Source: a virus | Direction: 5' to 3' (one strand) | DNA: 64,000 nucleotides | Virus record (IMG/VR): IMGVR_UViG_3300044611_001318 | Coordinates: 40,179 to 104,178 of that record | Shown: in pieces, positions 37,501 to 42,453 of the stretch | Numbering within the stretch: the first letter of the stretch is position 1 | Layout: every line of letters starts with the position of its first letter | Program-made: the position numbers and the translations under genes | Notes under the pieces: model-generated | What the model was told of the DNA's origin: nothing | The model's database searches: none | The model's input: the letters and a program-made list of their open reading frames with translations, nothing else

Positions 37501-38822
37501 GAACTAGTGGTTCTTCAGGGTCTAGCGGTTCATCGGGTTCTAGTGGAAGTTCAGGGTCATCTGGTAGTACAGGTTCAAGAGGAACTAGCGGTACTTCAGG
37601 AACTAGTGGTAGCTCAGGAACATCTGGTTCTTCGGGTACATCAGGGTCAGGTGGTTCTTCAGGAAGTAGTGGTAGTTCTGGAACTTCAGGTTCTTCAGGA
37701 ACAAGCGGAAGCTCAGGAACATCAGGTTCAAGTGGAAGCACGGGTAGTTCAGGCTCGTCAGGTAATACTGGAAGTTCTGGTACATCGGGTTCTTCGGGTA
37801 CAAGTGGTTCTTCTGGGTCATCAGGCTCAAGTGGGAATACTGGTTCTTCGGGAACTTCTGGTTCATCAGGAACTAGCGGTTCTTCAGGAAGTTCAGGTTC
37901 AAGTGGTAATACAGGTTCTTCGGGTACTAGCGGTTCATCAGGTTCTTCTGGCTCATCAGGTTCAAGTGGAAGCTCAGGTTCTTCAGGTATTACAGGAAGT
38001 AGTGGAACTAGCGGTTCTTCAGGAAGTGCTGGTTCATCAGGTAGCTCAGGTTCAGGTTCATCAGGAACAAGCGGATTAGATGGTATTAGTGGAACATCTG
38101 GTTCATCAGGTACATCTGGCTCAAGTGGTAGCTCTGGTTCAACAGGTTCGTCAGGTAGTAGTGGTATAACTGGGTCTTCAGGTACGAGTGGTAGTTCGGG
38201 AACATCAGGTTCATCGGGAACAAGTGGTTCTAGTGGAAGTTCGGGTTCTTCAGGTAGTTCGGGGTCTAGCGGAAGTACGGGTTCAAGAGGAACAAGTGGT
38301 TCATCAGGCACATCAGGTAGTCAAGGTAATAAAGGTGGTCTTCAATACCAATACGGTGGTGGGACAGGAGGTGCACCTGCTTCAGGTCAATTTACTTATC
38401 AAGGAGCGGGTGTAGCGGTGTATGATTTGAAATTTGACGTAGTAACTGCTGACTCAGCAGATTTAAGTGATTATTTTTTAAACTTAGTTGGAACACAAGG
38501 GATTGTATATTTAATTTTTAATTTAAATGGTTCAAATAAAATTGATATTTACTACTTCAACAATGTAAGTGTAAGTGGTAGTGATTATTTGTTTACAGGT
38601 GCATTATATACAAATGGTGGTGATACAACACTTACAGTAAATGACGTATGTGCAGTTACTATTATTGTTAACGGTACATCTGGAACATCAGGTTCATCAG
38701 GTACTTCAGGTTCATCGGGTATTACTGGTTCATCAGGTACCTCAGGAGCTGCAGGAGCTGCGGGTGGAACATTCACATTAGGACTTGTTTATACAACAGC
38801 AAACAATTTTAACTTTATATAA
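31515..38822 (+). CDS. Giant tail fibre protein with ~680 Gly-X-Y triplets (fibre unit B)
   Basis: The product has 2435 residues. Residues 1-205 are the docking head shared with the fibre at 20073 (PYQNPISASQI, FSSGRRRLGM). Residues about 208-2267 are nearly uninterrupted Gly-X-Y triplets in which X and Y are almost only Ser, Thr, Ala or Val. There is essentially no proline, and the only charged residues are a few Asp and seven Arg in GSTGSRG. Residues 2270-2385 are a globular beta domain (YDLKFDVVTADSADLSDYF). A second short Gly-Ser tract and a hydrophobic C-terminal tail follow. A collagen-type trimer of about 680 triplets would be a rod of roughly 0.55-0.6 micrometres, assuming collagen rise; this is inference. 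High Ser/Thr content makes it a possible O-glycosylation target. The long open frame on the opposite strand is an artefact. Confidence 0.85.
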   Translation: MAIPYQNPISASQITGPFSVARTSPYGTNFNVLNVGGWQEAAYLTNLGLTFSGQGQQQLSVNNIPININIGNGTFSPTYLTLNSDNFSSGRRRLGMIVWVNETETAYQYQIDNYNDLWDAAVSANSVTQLSYETIIKNNTPEGQAFINAWTGSTIEGVSGVTRENARWRVFAQGTELTGGTYFSGTSTLELYNSDGTIISVTGITASGSNGSSGTSGSAGTSGSSGSAGSSGNSGSSGSAGTSGTSGSSGSSGSSGSAGTSGTSGTSGSSGDSGSSGSAGTSGSSGSAGTSGINGVDGASGTSGTSGSSGLSGTGGSSGTSGTSGSSGSSGSSGSVGTSGTSGSSGSSGTSGTSGTSGSSGSSGSSGSSGSSGTSGSTGTSGSSGTSGTSGSSGSAGSSGLSGSVGTSGSSGSSGSSGSSGTSGSSGSSGSTGSSGSSGITGSSGTSGSSGTSGSSGSSGSSGSSGSSGSSGSTGSSGTSGTSGTSGTSGSSGSTGTSGSTGTSGSSGSSGSSGSSGLTGSSGTSGSSGTSGSSGSSGSSGSSGSTGSSGTSGSSGTSGSSGSSGSSGSSGSVGTSGTSGSSGSSGSSGSVGTSGTSGSSGSSGSSGNTGSSGTSGSSGTSGSSGSSGSSGSSGSSGSSGSSGSVGTSGTSGSSGSSGSSGVNGSSGTSGSSGTSGSSGSSGSSGSSGSSGTSGSSGSSGSSGSTGSSGSAGTSGSVGTSGSSGSSGSSGSTGSSGTSGSSGSSGTSGSSGSVGTSGSSGSSGSSGSSGSTGSSGTSGSSGTSGTSGSSGSSGSVGTSGSSGSVGTSGSSGSVGTSGTSGSSGSTGSSGSSGSSGSVGTSGSSGTSGSTGTSGTSGSSGSSGSSGSSGSSGTSGTSGSVGTSGSSGSSGSTGTSGSSGSSGSSGSSGTSGSSGSVGTSGTSGTSGSSGSSGSAGTSGSVGTSGTSGSSGSSGSSGSTGSSGTSGSSGSSGSAGTSGSSGSSGSTGSRGTSGTSGSSGSVGTSGTSGSVGTSGTSGTSGSSGSSGSAGSSGTSGSSGSTGSSGSTGTSGSSGTSGSVGTSGTSGSSGSVGTSGTSGSSGSVGTSGSSGTTGTSGTSGSSGSSGSSGSSGTSGSSGSSGSSGSSGSSGSVGTSGSSGSSGSSGSSGSSGSTGSRGTSGTSGTSGSSGSTGTSGTSGSTGTSGTSGSTGTSGTSGSTGSSGSSGTSGSVGTSGSSGSSGSTGTSGTSGSTGTSGSSGSSGSSGSSGSSGSVGTSGTSGSSGSSGSAGSSGSTGTSGTSGSSGSSGSSGSSGSVGTSGSSGSVGTSGSSGSSGSSGSSGSTGSSGTSGNSGSSGSSGSSGSSGSVGTSGTSGSVGTSGTSGSSGSSGSTGSSGTSGSSGSTGSSGSSGSTGTSGSSGTSGSSGSSGSAGTSGSSGSVGTSGSSGSSGSSGSVGTSGSSGSSGSAGSSGSVGTSGTSGSSGSSGSSGSVGTSGTSGSSGTSGSSGSSGTSGSSGSSGSSGSSGSSGSSGSTGSRGTSGTSGTSGSVGTSGSSGSSGTSGSSGSSGSAGTSGSVGTSGTSGSSGSSGSSGSVGTSGSSGTSGSSGSSGSAGSSGSTGSSGSAGSAGTSGVNGSSGTSGSAGSSGSSGSSGSSGSVGTSGTSGSSGSAGSSGSSGSVGTSGSSGTSGSSGSSGSAGSSGSSGTSGSSGSSGSSGSTGSSGSSGSTGSRGTSGTSGSSGSVGTSGTSGSVGSSGSSGTSGSVGTSGTSGSSGSSGSAGSSGSTGTSGSSGSTGTSGSSGSSGSSGSSGSTGTSGTSGSSGSSGSSGSSGSAGTSGSSGSSGSSGSSGSSGTSGTSGSSGTSGSSGSSGSTGSSGSSGTSGSSGTSGSSGSSGSTGSSGSSGSSGSSGSTGSRGTSGTSGSSGTSGTSGTSGSSGSVGTSGSSGSTGTSGSAGSSGSSGSSGSSGSTGTSGSSGSSGSTGSSGTSGSVGTSGTSGTSGSTGSSGSSGSSGSSGSTGTSGSSGSSGTSGSSGSSGSSGSSGSSGSSGSTGSRGTSGTSGTSGSSGTSGSSGTSGSGGSSGSSGSSGTSGSSGTSGSSGTSGSSGSTGSSGSSGNTGSSGTSGSSGTSGSSGSSGSSGNTGSSGTSGSSGTSGSSGSSGSSGNTGSSGTSGSSGSSGSSGSSGSSGSSGITGSSGTSGSSGSAGSSGSSGSGSSGTSGLDGISGTSGSSGTSGSSGSSGSTGSSGSSGITGSSGTSGSSGTSGSSGTSGSSGSSGSSGSSGSSGSTGSRGTSGSSGTSGSQGNKGGLQYQYGGGTGGAPASGQFTYQGAGVAVYDLKFDVVTADSADLSDYFLNLVGTQGIVYLIFNLNGSNKIDIYYFNNVSVSGSDYLFTGALYTNGGDTTLTVNDVCAVTIIVNGTSGTSGSSGTSGSSGITGSSGTSGAAGAAGGTFTLGLVYTTANNFNFI
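32763..32863 (+). repeat. 101-base exact direct repeat, copy 1
   Basis: These 101 bases are identical to 38097-38197, 5334 bases (1778 codons) downstream and in the same frame. Elsewhere in the tract, repeated peptides use different synonymous codons, so an exact match of this length stands out. Both copies encode the rare GITGSSGTSG unit. Confidence 0.9.
38097..38197 (+). repeat. 101-base exact direct repeat, copy 2
   Basis: Second copy of the repeat at 32763-32863. Recombination between the two would delete about 5.3 kb in frame and shorten the rod to roughly 95 triplets. Confidence 0.9.
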
Positions 38823-38829
38823 TATTTAT
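38823..38829 (+). promoter_or_regulatory. Candidate late promoter element TATTTAT
   Basis: TATTTAT starts at the first base after the giant fibre stop codon and ends 29 bases before ATG 38859. The spacing is longer than for most copies. Confidence 0.35.
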
Positions 38830-38858
38830 AATAAACTAAATTAAATTATTATAATACT

Positions 38859-39278
38859 ATGCCAGCAAATACAGCACCAATTTTTACACTAAGACCTGAG
38901 ATTATGTGGAATGTTAGCATTACGGCTGCGAATAATACGGGAGATTTAACCTCAGGTACAGTTTATCCTGTTTTTACCGCAGGTACCGAAGGGAGTTATG
39001 TACAAAAAATAAGATTTAGACATACAGGTGCAAATTCGGCGGCAACTGTTGGTCGTGTTTGGATTAATAATGGTTCAACAACTACTACCGCAGCTAATAA
39101 CACTTTATTTGATGAAATAACAATTGCGGCAAATGCAACATTTGTTACCAACGCAGCGTCAACCAACTATGAATTACCACTTATGTTTGCTTTACCTCCT
39201 AATTATATAATTTATGTAACAATCGGTGCCGCAGCCGCTGGTGGTATTGACGCAACGGTTATAGGAGGGGACTACTAA
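38859..39278 (+). CDS. Small tail-associated beta protein
   Basis: The product has 139 residues, is Ala/Thr/Asn-rich and beta-type (YVQKIRFRHTGANSAATVG, VWINNGSTTTTAANN, YIIYVTIGAAAAGG). Proteins of this look are common near tail-fibre genes of marine phages, but I cannot name a family. It overlaps the next gene by one base, so it is probably coexpressed with the glycine-rich adhesin set and may cap or attach them. Confidence 0.6.
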   Translation: MPANTAPIFTLRPEIMWNVSITAANNTGDLTSGTVYPVFTAGTEGSYVQKIRFRHTGANSAATVGRVWINNGSTTTTAANNTLFDEITIAANATFVTNAASTNYELPLMFALPPNYIIYVTIGAAAAGGIDATVIGGDY

Positions 39279-39463
39279 TGTTAATATATCAATTAATACA
39301 ATTTGACTATGGTTCGCCAGTATCTATGGGATATATGGAAATAGATTGGATGGCAGGACAATGTTTAAGATTAACCGATTTAGACGGTAATACTTTAGAT
39401 TTGACAATAAATTTCGGATACCGAGTTGTTGATTCAAACCCTCCAAGACCATCATGGGCTTAA
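39278..39463 (+). CDS. Small hypothetical tail-region protein
   Basis: The product has 61 residues and is not recognised. ATG 39278 overlaps the preceding stop by one base, and the ORF ends 6 bases before the next gene. Composition is balanced (YGSPVSMGYMEIDWMAGQ, then LRLTDLDGNTLDLTINFGYR), which supports a real gene. Tight packing suggests a role in assembly or attachment of the glycine-rich proteins that follow. Confidence 0.55.
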   Translation: MLIYQLIQFDYGSPVSMGYMEIDWMAGQCLRLTDLDGNTLDLTINFGYRVVDSNPPRPSWA

Positions 39464-39469
39464 AAAAAT

Positions 39470-40372
39470 ATGATTGACTATTACAATTTAGCTGACAATC
39501 AATATCACAATCAAGTCTATACTGGACCAATAGGTACCAGTGCCTCTTTAAGTACTTTTTATTGGGTTAAACCAAGAGGTATTACTATGGTACATATTAC
39601 CGCTATTGGTGCCGGAGGTGGAGGAGCTTCGGGTAACCAATCTACGGGTACTGCGGCTTCAGGCGGTAGTGGTGGTGGTTCGGGGGCAATAACTCGATTA
39701 ACAATACCTGCTATTTTATTATCTGAAAGTTTAAAAGTAACTGTTGGTGCTGGAGGTACGGGTGGTACAGGAGGTTCAGGAGGCACGAATGGTGCGTCGA
39801 CATATGTTGATATCGCAAGAGGGGATACGACTGCTATCCAAACTCGTGTAGTATTCGCGGCCGCGGGTTCCGGTGGAAACGTAGGTTTGGCTGGTGGAGC
39901 CTCTGCCGGTGGAGGTGCAGGAGCAATTGCAACTCAAGGAAACGCAATTTATCTAACAATGGGTACTTTTGTGTCTATCGCTGGACAAGCAGGTGCGGGA
40001 GGTGTCAATGCTGCCGCTGGAGGTTCAATAACTGTTACGTCGTCAGGATTACCAATAACAGGTGGGGCTGCCGGTGGTGGAAAAAGTGCCGCTGACGGGA
40101 ATTTTGCTGGTGGTAGTATAACTGGAAGTGGAACAATACCTACAATCTCAGGAGGTGCTGGTGGTGCGACAAATAATGGGGCAAGTGGTATTTTTATAAA
40201 CTTACCTTTTTTCTCATTAGGAGGAGCTGGTGGTGGTTCTTTTGCTCTTGGAACTGCTGGTAATGGTGGAAAAGGTGGAATTGGTTGTGGAGGAGGAGGT
40301 GGGGGTTCAGGAACCACACGTGGTAGTGGTGGAGATGGAGGACCTGGGATGGTAATAATAACTTGTTGGTAA
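39470..40372 (+). CDS. Glycine-rich tail adhesin, paralogue 1
   Basis: This 300-residue protein is the first of three tandem paralogues. The pattern is an N-terminal beta segment (IDYYNLADNQYHNQVYTGP), then ITMVHITAIGAGGGGASG, then alternating glycine-rich blocks and short hydrophobic strands, ending GMVIITCW. Glycine-rich domains of this kind occur in phage tail fibre tips; the T-even/S16 gp38 adhesin packs such motifs as polyglycine-II helices and carries variable loops that bind the receptor. Homology to gp38 itself is not claimed. The C-terminal C-W is conserved in all three. Confidence 0.7.
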   Translation: MIDYYNLADNQYHNQVYTGPIGTSASLSTFYWVKPRGITMVHITAIGAGGGGASGNQSTGTAASGGSGGGSGAITRLTIPAILLSESLKVTVGAGGTGGTGGSGGTNGASTYVDIARGDTTAIQTRVVFAAAGSGGNVGLAGGASAGGGAGAIATQGNAIYLTMGTFVSIAGQAGAGGVNAAAGGSITVTSSGLPITGGAAGGGKSAADGNFAGGSITGSGTIPTISGGAGGATNNGASGIFINLPFFSLGGAGGGSFALGTAGNGGKGGIGCGGGGGGSGTTRGSGGDGGPGMVIITCW

Positions 40373-40384
40373 TTTGTATGTAAT

Positions 40385-41257
40385 ATGAGTTTTGTATATG
40401 ATTTAGCGGATACTAGTTATAAGACACAAGTGTTCTATCAGTCGGGAAGTTGGATAAAACCTCAAGGTATAACTATGATATCCATTACTGCTATTAGTGC
40501 TGGTGGTGGGGGAGCTGGTGGTGCTACTAACTCATCTGCAAATAATAGGTCAGGAGGTGGAGGTGGTGGAGGTGGATGTTTAACTAGATTAATTATTCCT
40601 GAAATTTTTATAACAGATTCTTTGATAATAAATGTAGGTACTGGAGGTGCTGGGGGAGTATCGAGTGGAGGAGCTGGAAGTAATGGAGGTCCTACATTTG
40701 TTGATATGCCTGTTCCTGGTAATACTGATATATATACACGTATTATAACCACTTCAGGTGGTACTGGAGGTAATGGAGCAACTGCTGGTAATGGAGGCTC
40801 CACCGCTAACGTTGCAGACGCATTATACTCAACGATTGGAGTTTGGACAACAATTGCAGGCCTTGGTGGAGGTGCAGGGACAACAACTAATGGAACTTCA
40901 CTTACATGGGGTTCTCTTGGTATGTTATATGGGGGTGCTGGTGGAGGGGGTATGGCGGCAGGAGCTACCACACCAACAAATGGAGGAAATTTAACAGGTG
41001 CAGGTATAGTCCCTACAAATACTGGAGGACAGTCAGGTGGTGCAGGTAGTGTAGGGGTATTTTCATTAACCCCATTCTATTCTATTGCAGGAAGTGGTGG
41101 TGGAGGAGGTGGTACTACACCTGCTTCAGGTGGAGCAGGTGGTGATGGAAACATTGGTACTGGTGGTGGAGGTGGTGGTGCTGGTACCACACCTACAGGT
41201 GTTGGAGGGACAGGAGGACGTGGAGGTGATGGTTTAGTAATAATACAGTGTTGGTAA
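40385..41257 (+). CDS. Glycine-rich tail adhesin, paralogue 2
   Basis: The product has 290 residues and the same layout as its neighbours: VYDLADTSYKTQVFYQSGSW opening, ITMISITAISAGGGGAGG, glycine blocks with different intervening loops, and GLVIIQCW at the end. Loops between the glycine blocks differ most from the other copies, as expected for diversified receptor-binding loops. It lies 12 bases after paralogue 1 and 10 bases before paralogue 3, and no TATTTAT motif is seen, so the three probably share a transcript. Confidence 0.7.
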   Translation: MSFVYDLADTSYKTQVFYQSGSWIKPQGITMISITAISAGGGGAGGATNSSANNRSGGGGGGGGCLTRLIIPEIFITDSLIINVGTGGAGGVSSGGAGSNGGPTFVDMPVPGNTDIYTRIITTSGGTGGNGATAGNGGSTANVADALYSTIGVWTTIAGLGGGAGTTTNGTSLTWGSLGMLYGGAGGGGMAAGATTPTNGGNLTGAGIVPTNTGGQSGGAGSVGVFSLTPFYSIAGSGGGGGGTTPASGGAGGDGNIGTGGGGGGAGTTPTGVGGTGGRGGDGLVIIQCW

Positions 41258-41267
41258 AAATTTAATT

Positions 41268-42176
41268 ATGGATTTTGCATATAATTTAACAAATAACGCT
41301 CACAAAACGCAAATATATTATACTGCGGGTCAATATGCTTACACTTTACCTAAAGGTATAACTATGGTCTATATCTTATGTATGGGTGCAGGAGGTGGAG
41401 GAGGAGGTGGATTTACTCGAGCCGCTGGTTCAGCTGGTGGTGGAGGTGGAGGTGGAGGAACAGGTGCTCTTACTCGTGTAGTTATACCTAAAATTTTTCT
41501 ATCAGATAGTTTACTCATATTGGTTGGTACGGGAGGACCAGGTGGTGCTGGTGGTAATCCTGCAACTGCGGGTACTGCTGGTGGTCAATCAATTGTTAGT
41601 ACTAACTTAGGTGGTACGGTGGCATTAAACAATTTATATATTGCTCAGGCTAATGGTGGTAGTGCCGGAAATCCTGGAACAGGTGCTGCGGGTGGTACAG
41701 GAGGTGCGGGAGGTACCGCGACAACTAATACAGGTATGGGTATGGTGTCATTAGGAACATTTACAAATAGAATTGGTATAACAGGTGGAGATGGTAACGC
41801 AACTGCTTCACCACTTGCTGGTGTATATGGAACAGGTTCTATACCATTTTCTGCTGGACGAGGTGGAGGTGGTATAAATGCGGCAAACCCTGGTACAAGT
41901 GCAAATGGTGGGTCAATATCGGGTAGAGGTTTTGTTGTTGATGTTGTTGGAGGAGCCGCGGCTGGTGGGGCAGGTGTTAATGGAATGTTTATGATGAAAC
42001 CATTTGTTAGTCTTGGAGGTACAGGTGGTGCTAGTAACAATGCTGGTGTGGGAGGTGTTGGTGGTAAAGGGGGTCCTGGGTGCGGAGGTGGGGGAGGAGG
42101 TGCTGGAACATCTCTATCTGCTGGTGGTGCTGGAGGTCCTGGTGGTGATGGTTTAGTAATTGTAACTTGTTGGTAA
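41268..42176 (+). CDS. Glycine-rich tail adhesin, paralogue 3
   Basis: The product has 302 residues: AYNLTNNAHKTQIYYTAGQY opening, ITMVYILCMGAGGGGGGG, glycine blocks, and GLVIVTCW at the end. The third copy carries the longest glycine runs. Three adjacent diverged copies suggest duplication with diversification of binding loops, or assembly of a hetero-oligomeric tip. Confidence 0.7.
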   Translation: MDFAYNLTNNAHKTQIYYTAGQYAYTLPKGITMVYILCMGAGGGGGGGFTRAAGSAGGGGGGGGTGALTRVVIPKIFLSDSLLILVGTGGPGGAGGNPATAGTAGGQSIVSTNLGGTVALNNLYIAQANGGSAGNPGTGAAGGTGGAGGTATTNTGMGMVSLGTFTNRIGITGGDGNATASPLAGVYGTGSIPFSAGRGGGGINAANPGTSANGGSISGRGFVVDVVGGAAAGGAGVNGMFMMKPFVSLGGTGGASNNAGVGGVGGKGGPGCGGGGGGAGTSLSAGGAGGPGGDGLVIVTCW

Positions 42177-42180
42177 TTAT
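42174..42180 (+). promoter_or_regulatory. Candidate late promoter element, TAATTAT variant
   Basis: TAATTAT overlaps the stop codon of the preceding gene and ends five bases before ATG 42186. Confidence 0.4.
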
Positions 42181-42185
42181 ATAAT

Positions 42186-42407
42186 ATGACATACGTTGAA
42201 ATTTCAAATATTAATGGTGTACCACCCTTTCAAATTTACTTATGTGATTTTGCGGAAAACAATTGTTCTTTAGTTCAGACAGAGTATGACCCTGTTTATT
42301 GGCCCGTTATTGTTAATTTACCTGTATCCCTTACAGGTTCAACTACAGTGTTTTGTAAAGTAGTTGATGGTAATTCTTGTGAGACAACTCAAATACTTTC
42401 ATGTTAA
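42186..42407 (+). CDS. Small adhesin-like module (stand-alone)
   Basis: This 73-residue protein equals the N-terminal domain of the 19059 gene product and the minus-strand gene at 49859. Shared features are NxxGxxPFxxYxC near the start, a central strand pair around proline, and K-V-V-D-x-N-x-C near the end. It resembles a minimal SprB-like beta-sandwich unit with conserved cysteines. As a free protein it may decorate or cap other tail adhesins. It starts 9 bases after the third glycine-rich gene. Confidence 0.6.
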   Translation: MTYVEISNINGVPPFQIYLCDFAENNCSLVQTEYDPVYWPVIVNLPVSLTGSTTVFCKVVDGNSCETTQILSC

Positions 42408-42441
42408 ATGAATTAACTGTGTATAAAAACAGATTTTTTGT

Positions 42442-42448
42442 TATTTAT
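42442..42448 (+). promoter_or_regulatory. Candidate late promoter element TATTTAT
   Basis: TATTTAT ends five bases before ATG 42454 in a 46-base gap. Confidence 0.5.
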
Positions 42449-42453
42449 AAGTA

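Larger units (their letters stand above)
32136..38312 (+). repeat. 6.2-kb Gly-X-Y coding repeat, 9-base period
   Basis: About 686 nine-base units encode Gly-X-Y. Synonymous codons are heavily mixed (GGT/GGA/GGG/GGC; AGT/AGC/TCT/TCA/TCG). The region is visibly richer in G and C than its surroundings. The phase is kept throughout except for one Gly-Ser doublet at 38049-38054. Seven GSTGSRG units (Arg codons at 34473, 34968, 36039, 36615, 37164, 37578, 38286) punctuate the last two thirds. Local tandem copies occur, for example at 243-base spacing near 36479 and 36722. Confidence 0.9.

Noticed and set aside
32143-38079. Many Val/Gln/His/Leu-rich plus-strand ORFs inside the giant fibre gene
   Set aside because: They are alternate-frame readings of the same 9-base repeat and have the uniform composition expected from frame-shifted Gly-Ser-Ser codons.
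32057-38311. 2084-codon open frame on the minus strand, rich in Pro, Glu, Asp, Leu and Val
   Set aside because: It is the antisense shadow of the Gly-X-Y tract. Glycine codons read backwards give Pro/Thr/Ser-type codons and the repeat has no stop codons, so the openness follows from the repeat alone. No promoter or start signal is seen.
32136-38312. CRISPR-like array or tandem satellite
   Set aside because: The periodicity is 9 bases and purely coding; there are no spacers of constant length between exact repeats.
39559-42040. Proline-rich minus-strand ORFs opposite the glycine-rich adhesins
   Set aside because: Glycine codons read on the other strand give proline codons; the composition is fully explained by the plus-strand genes.
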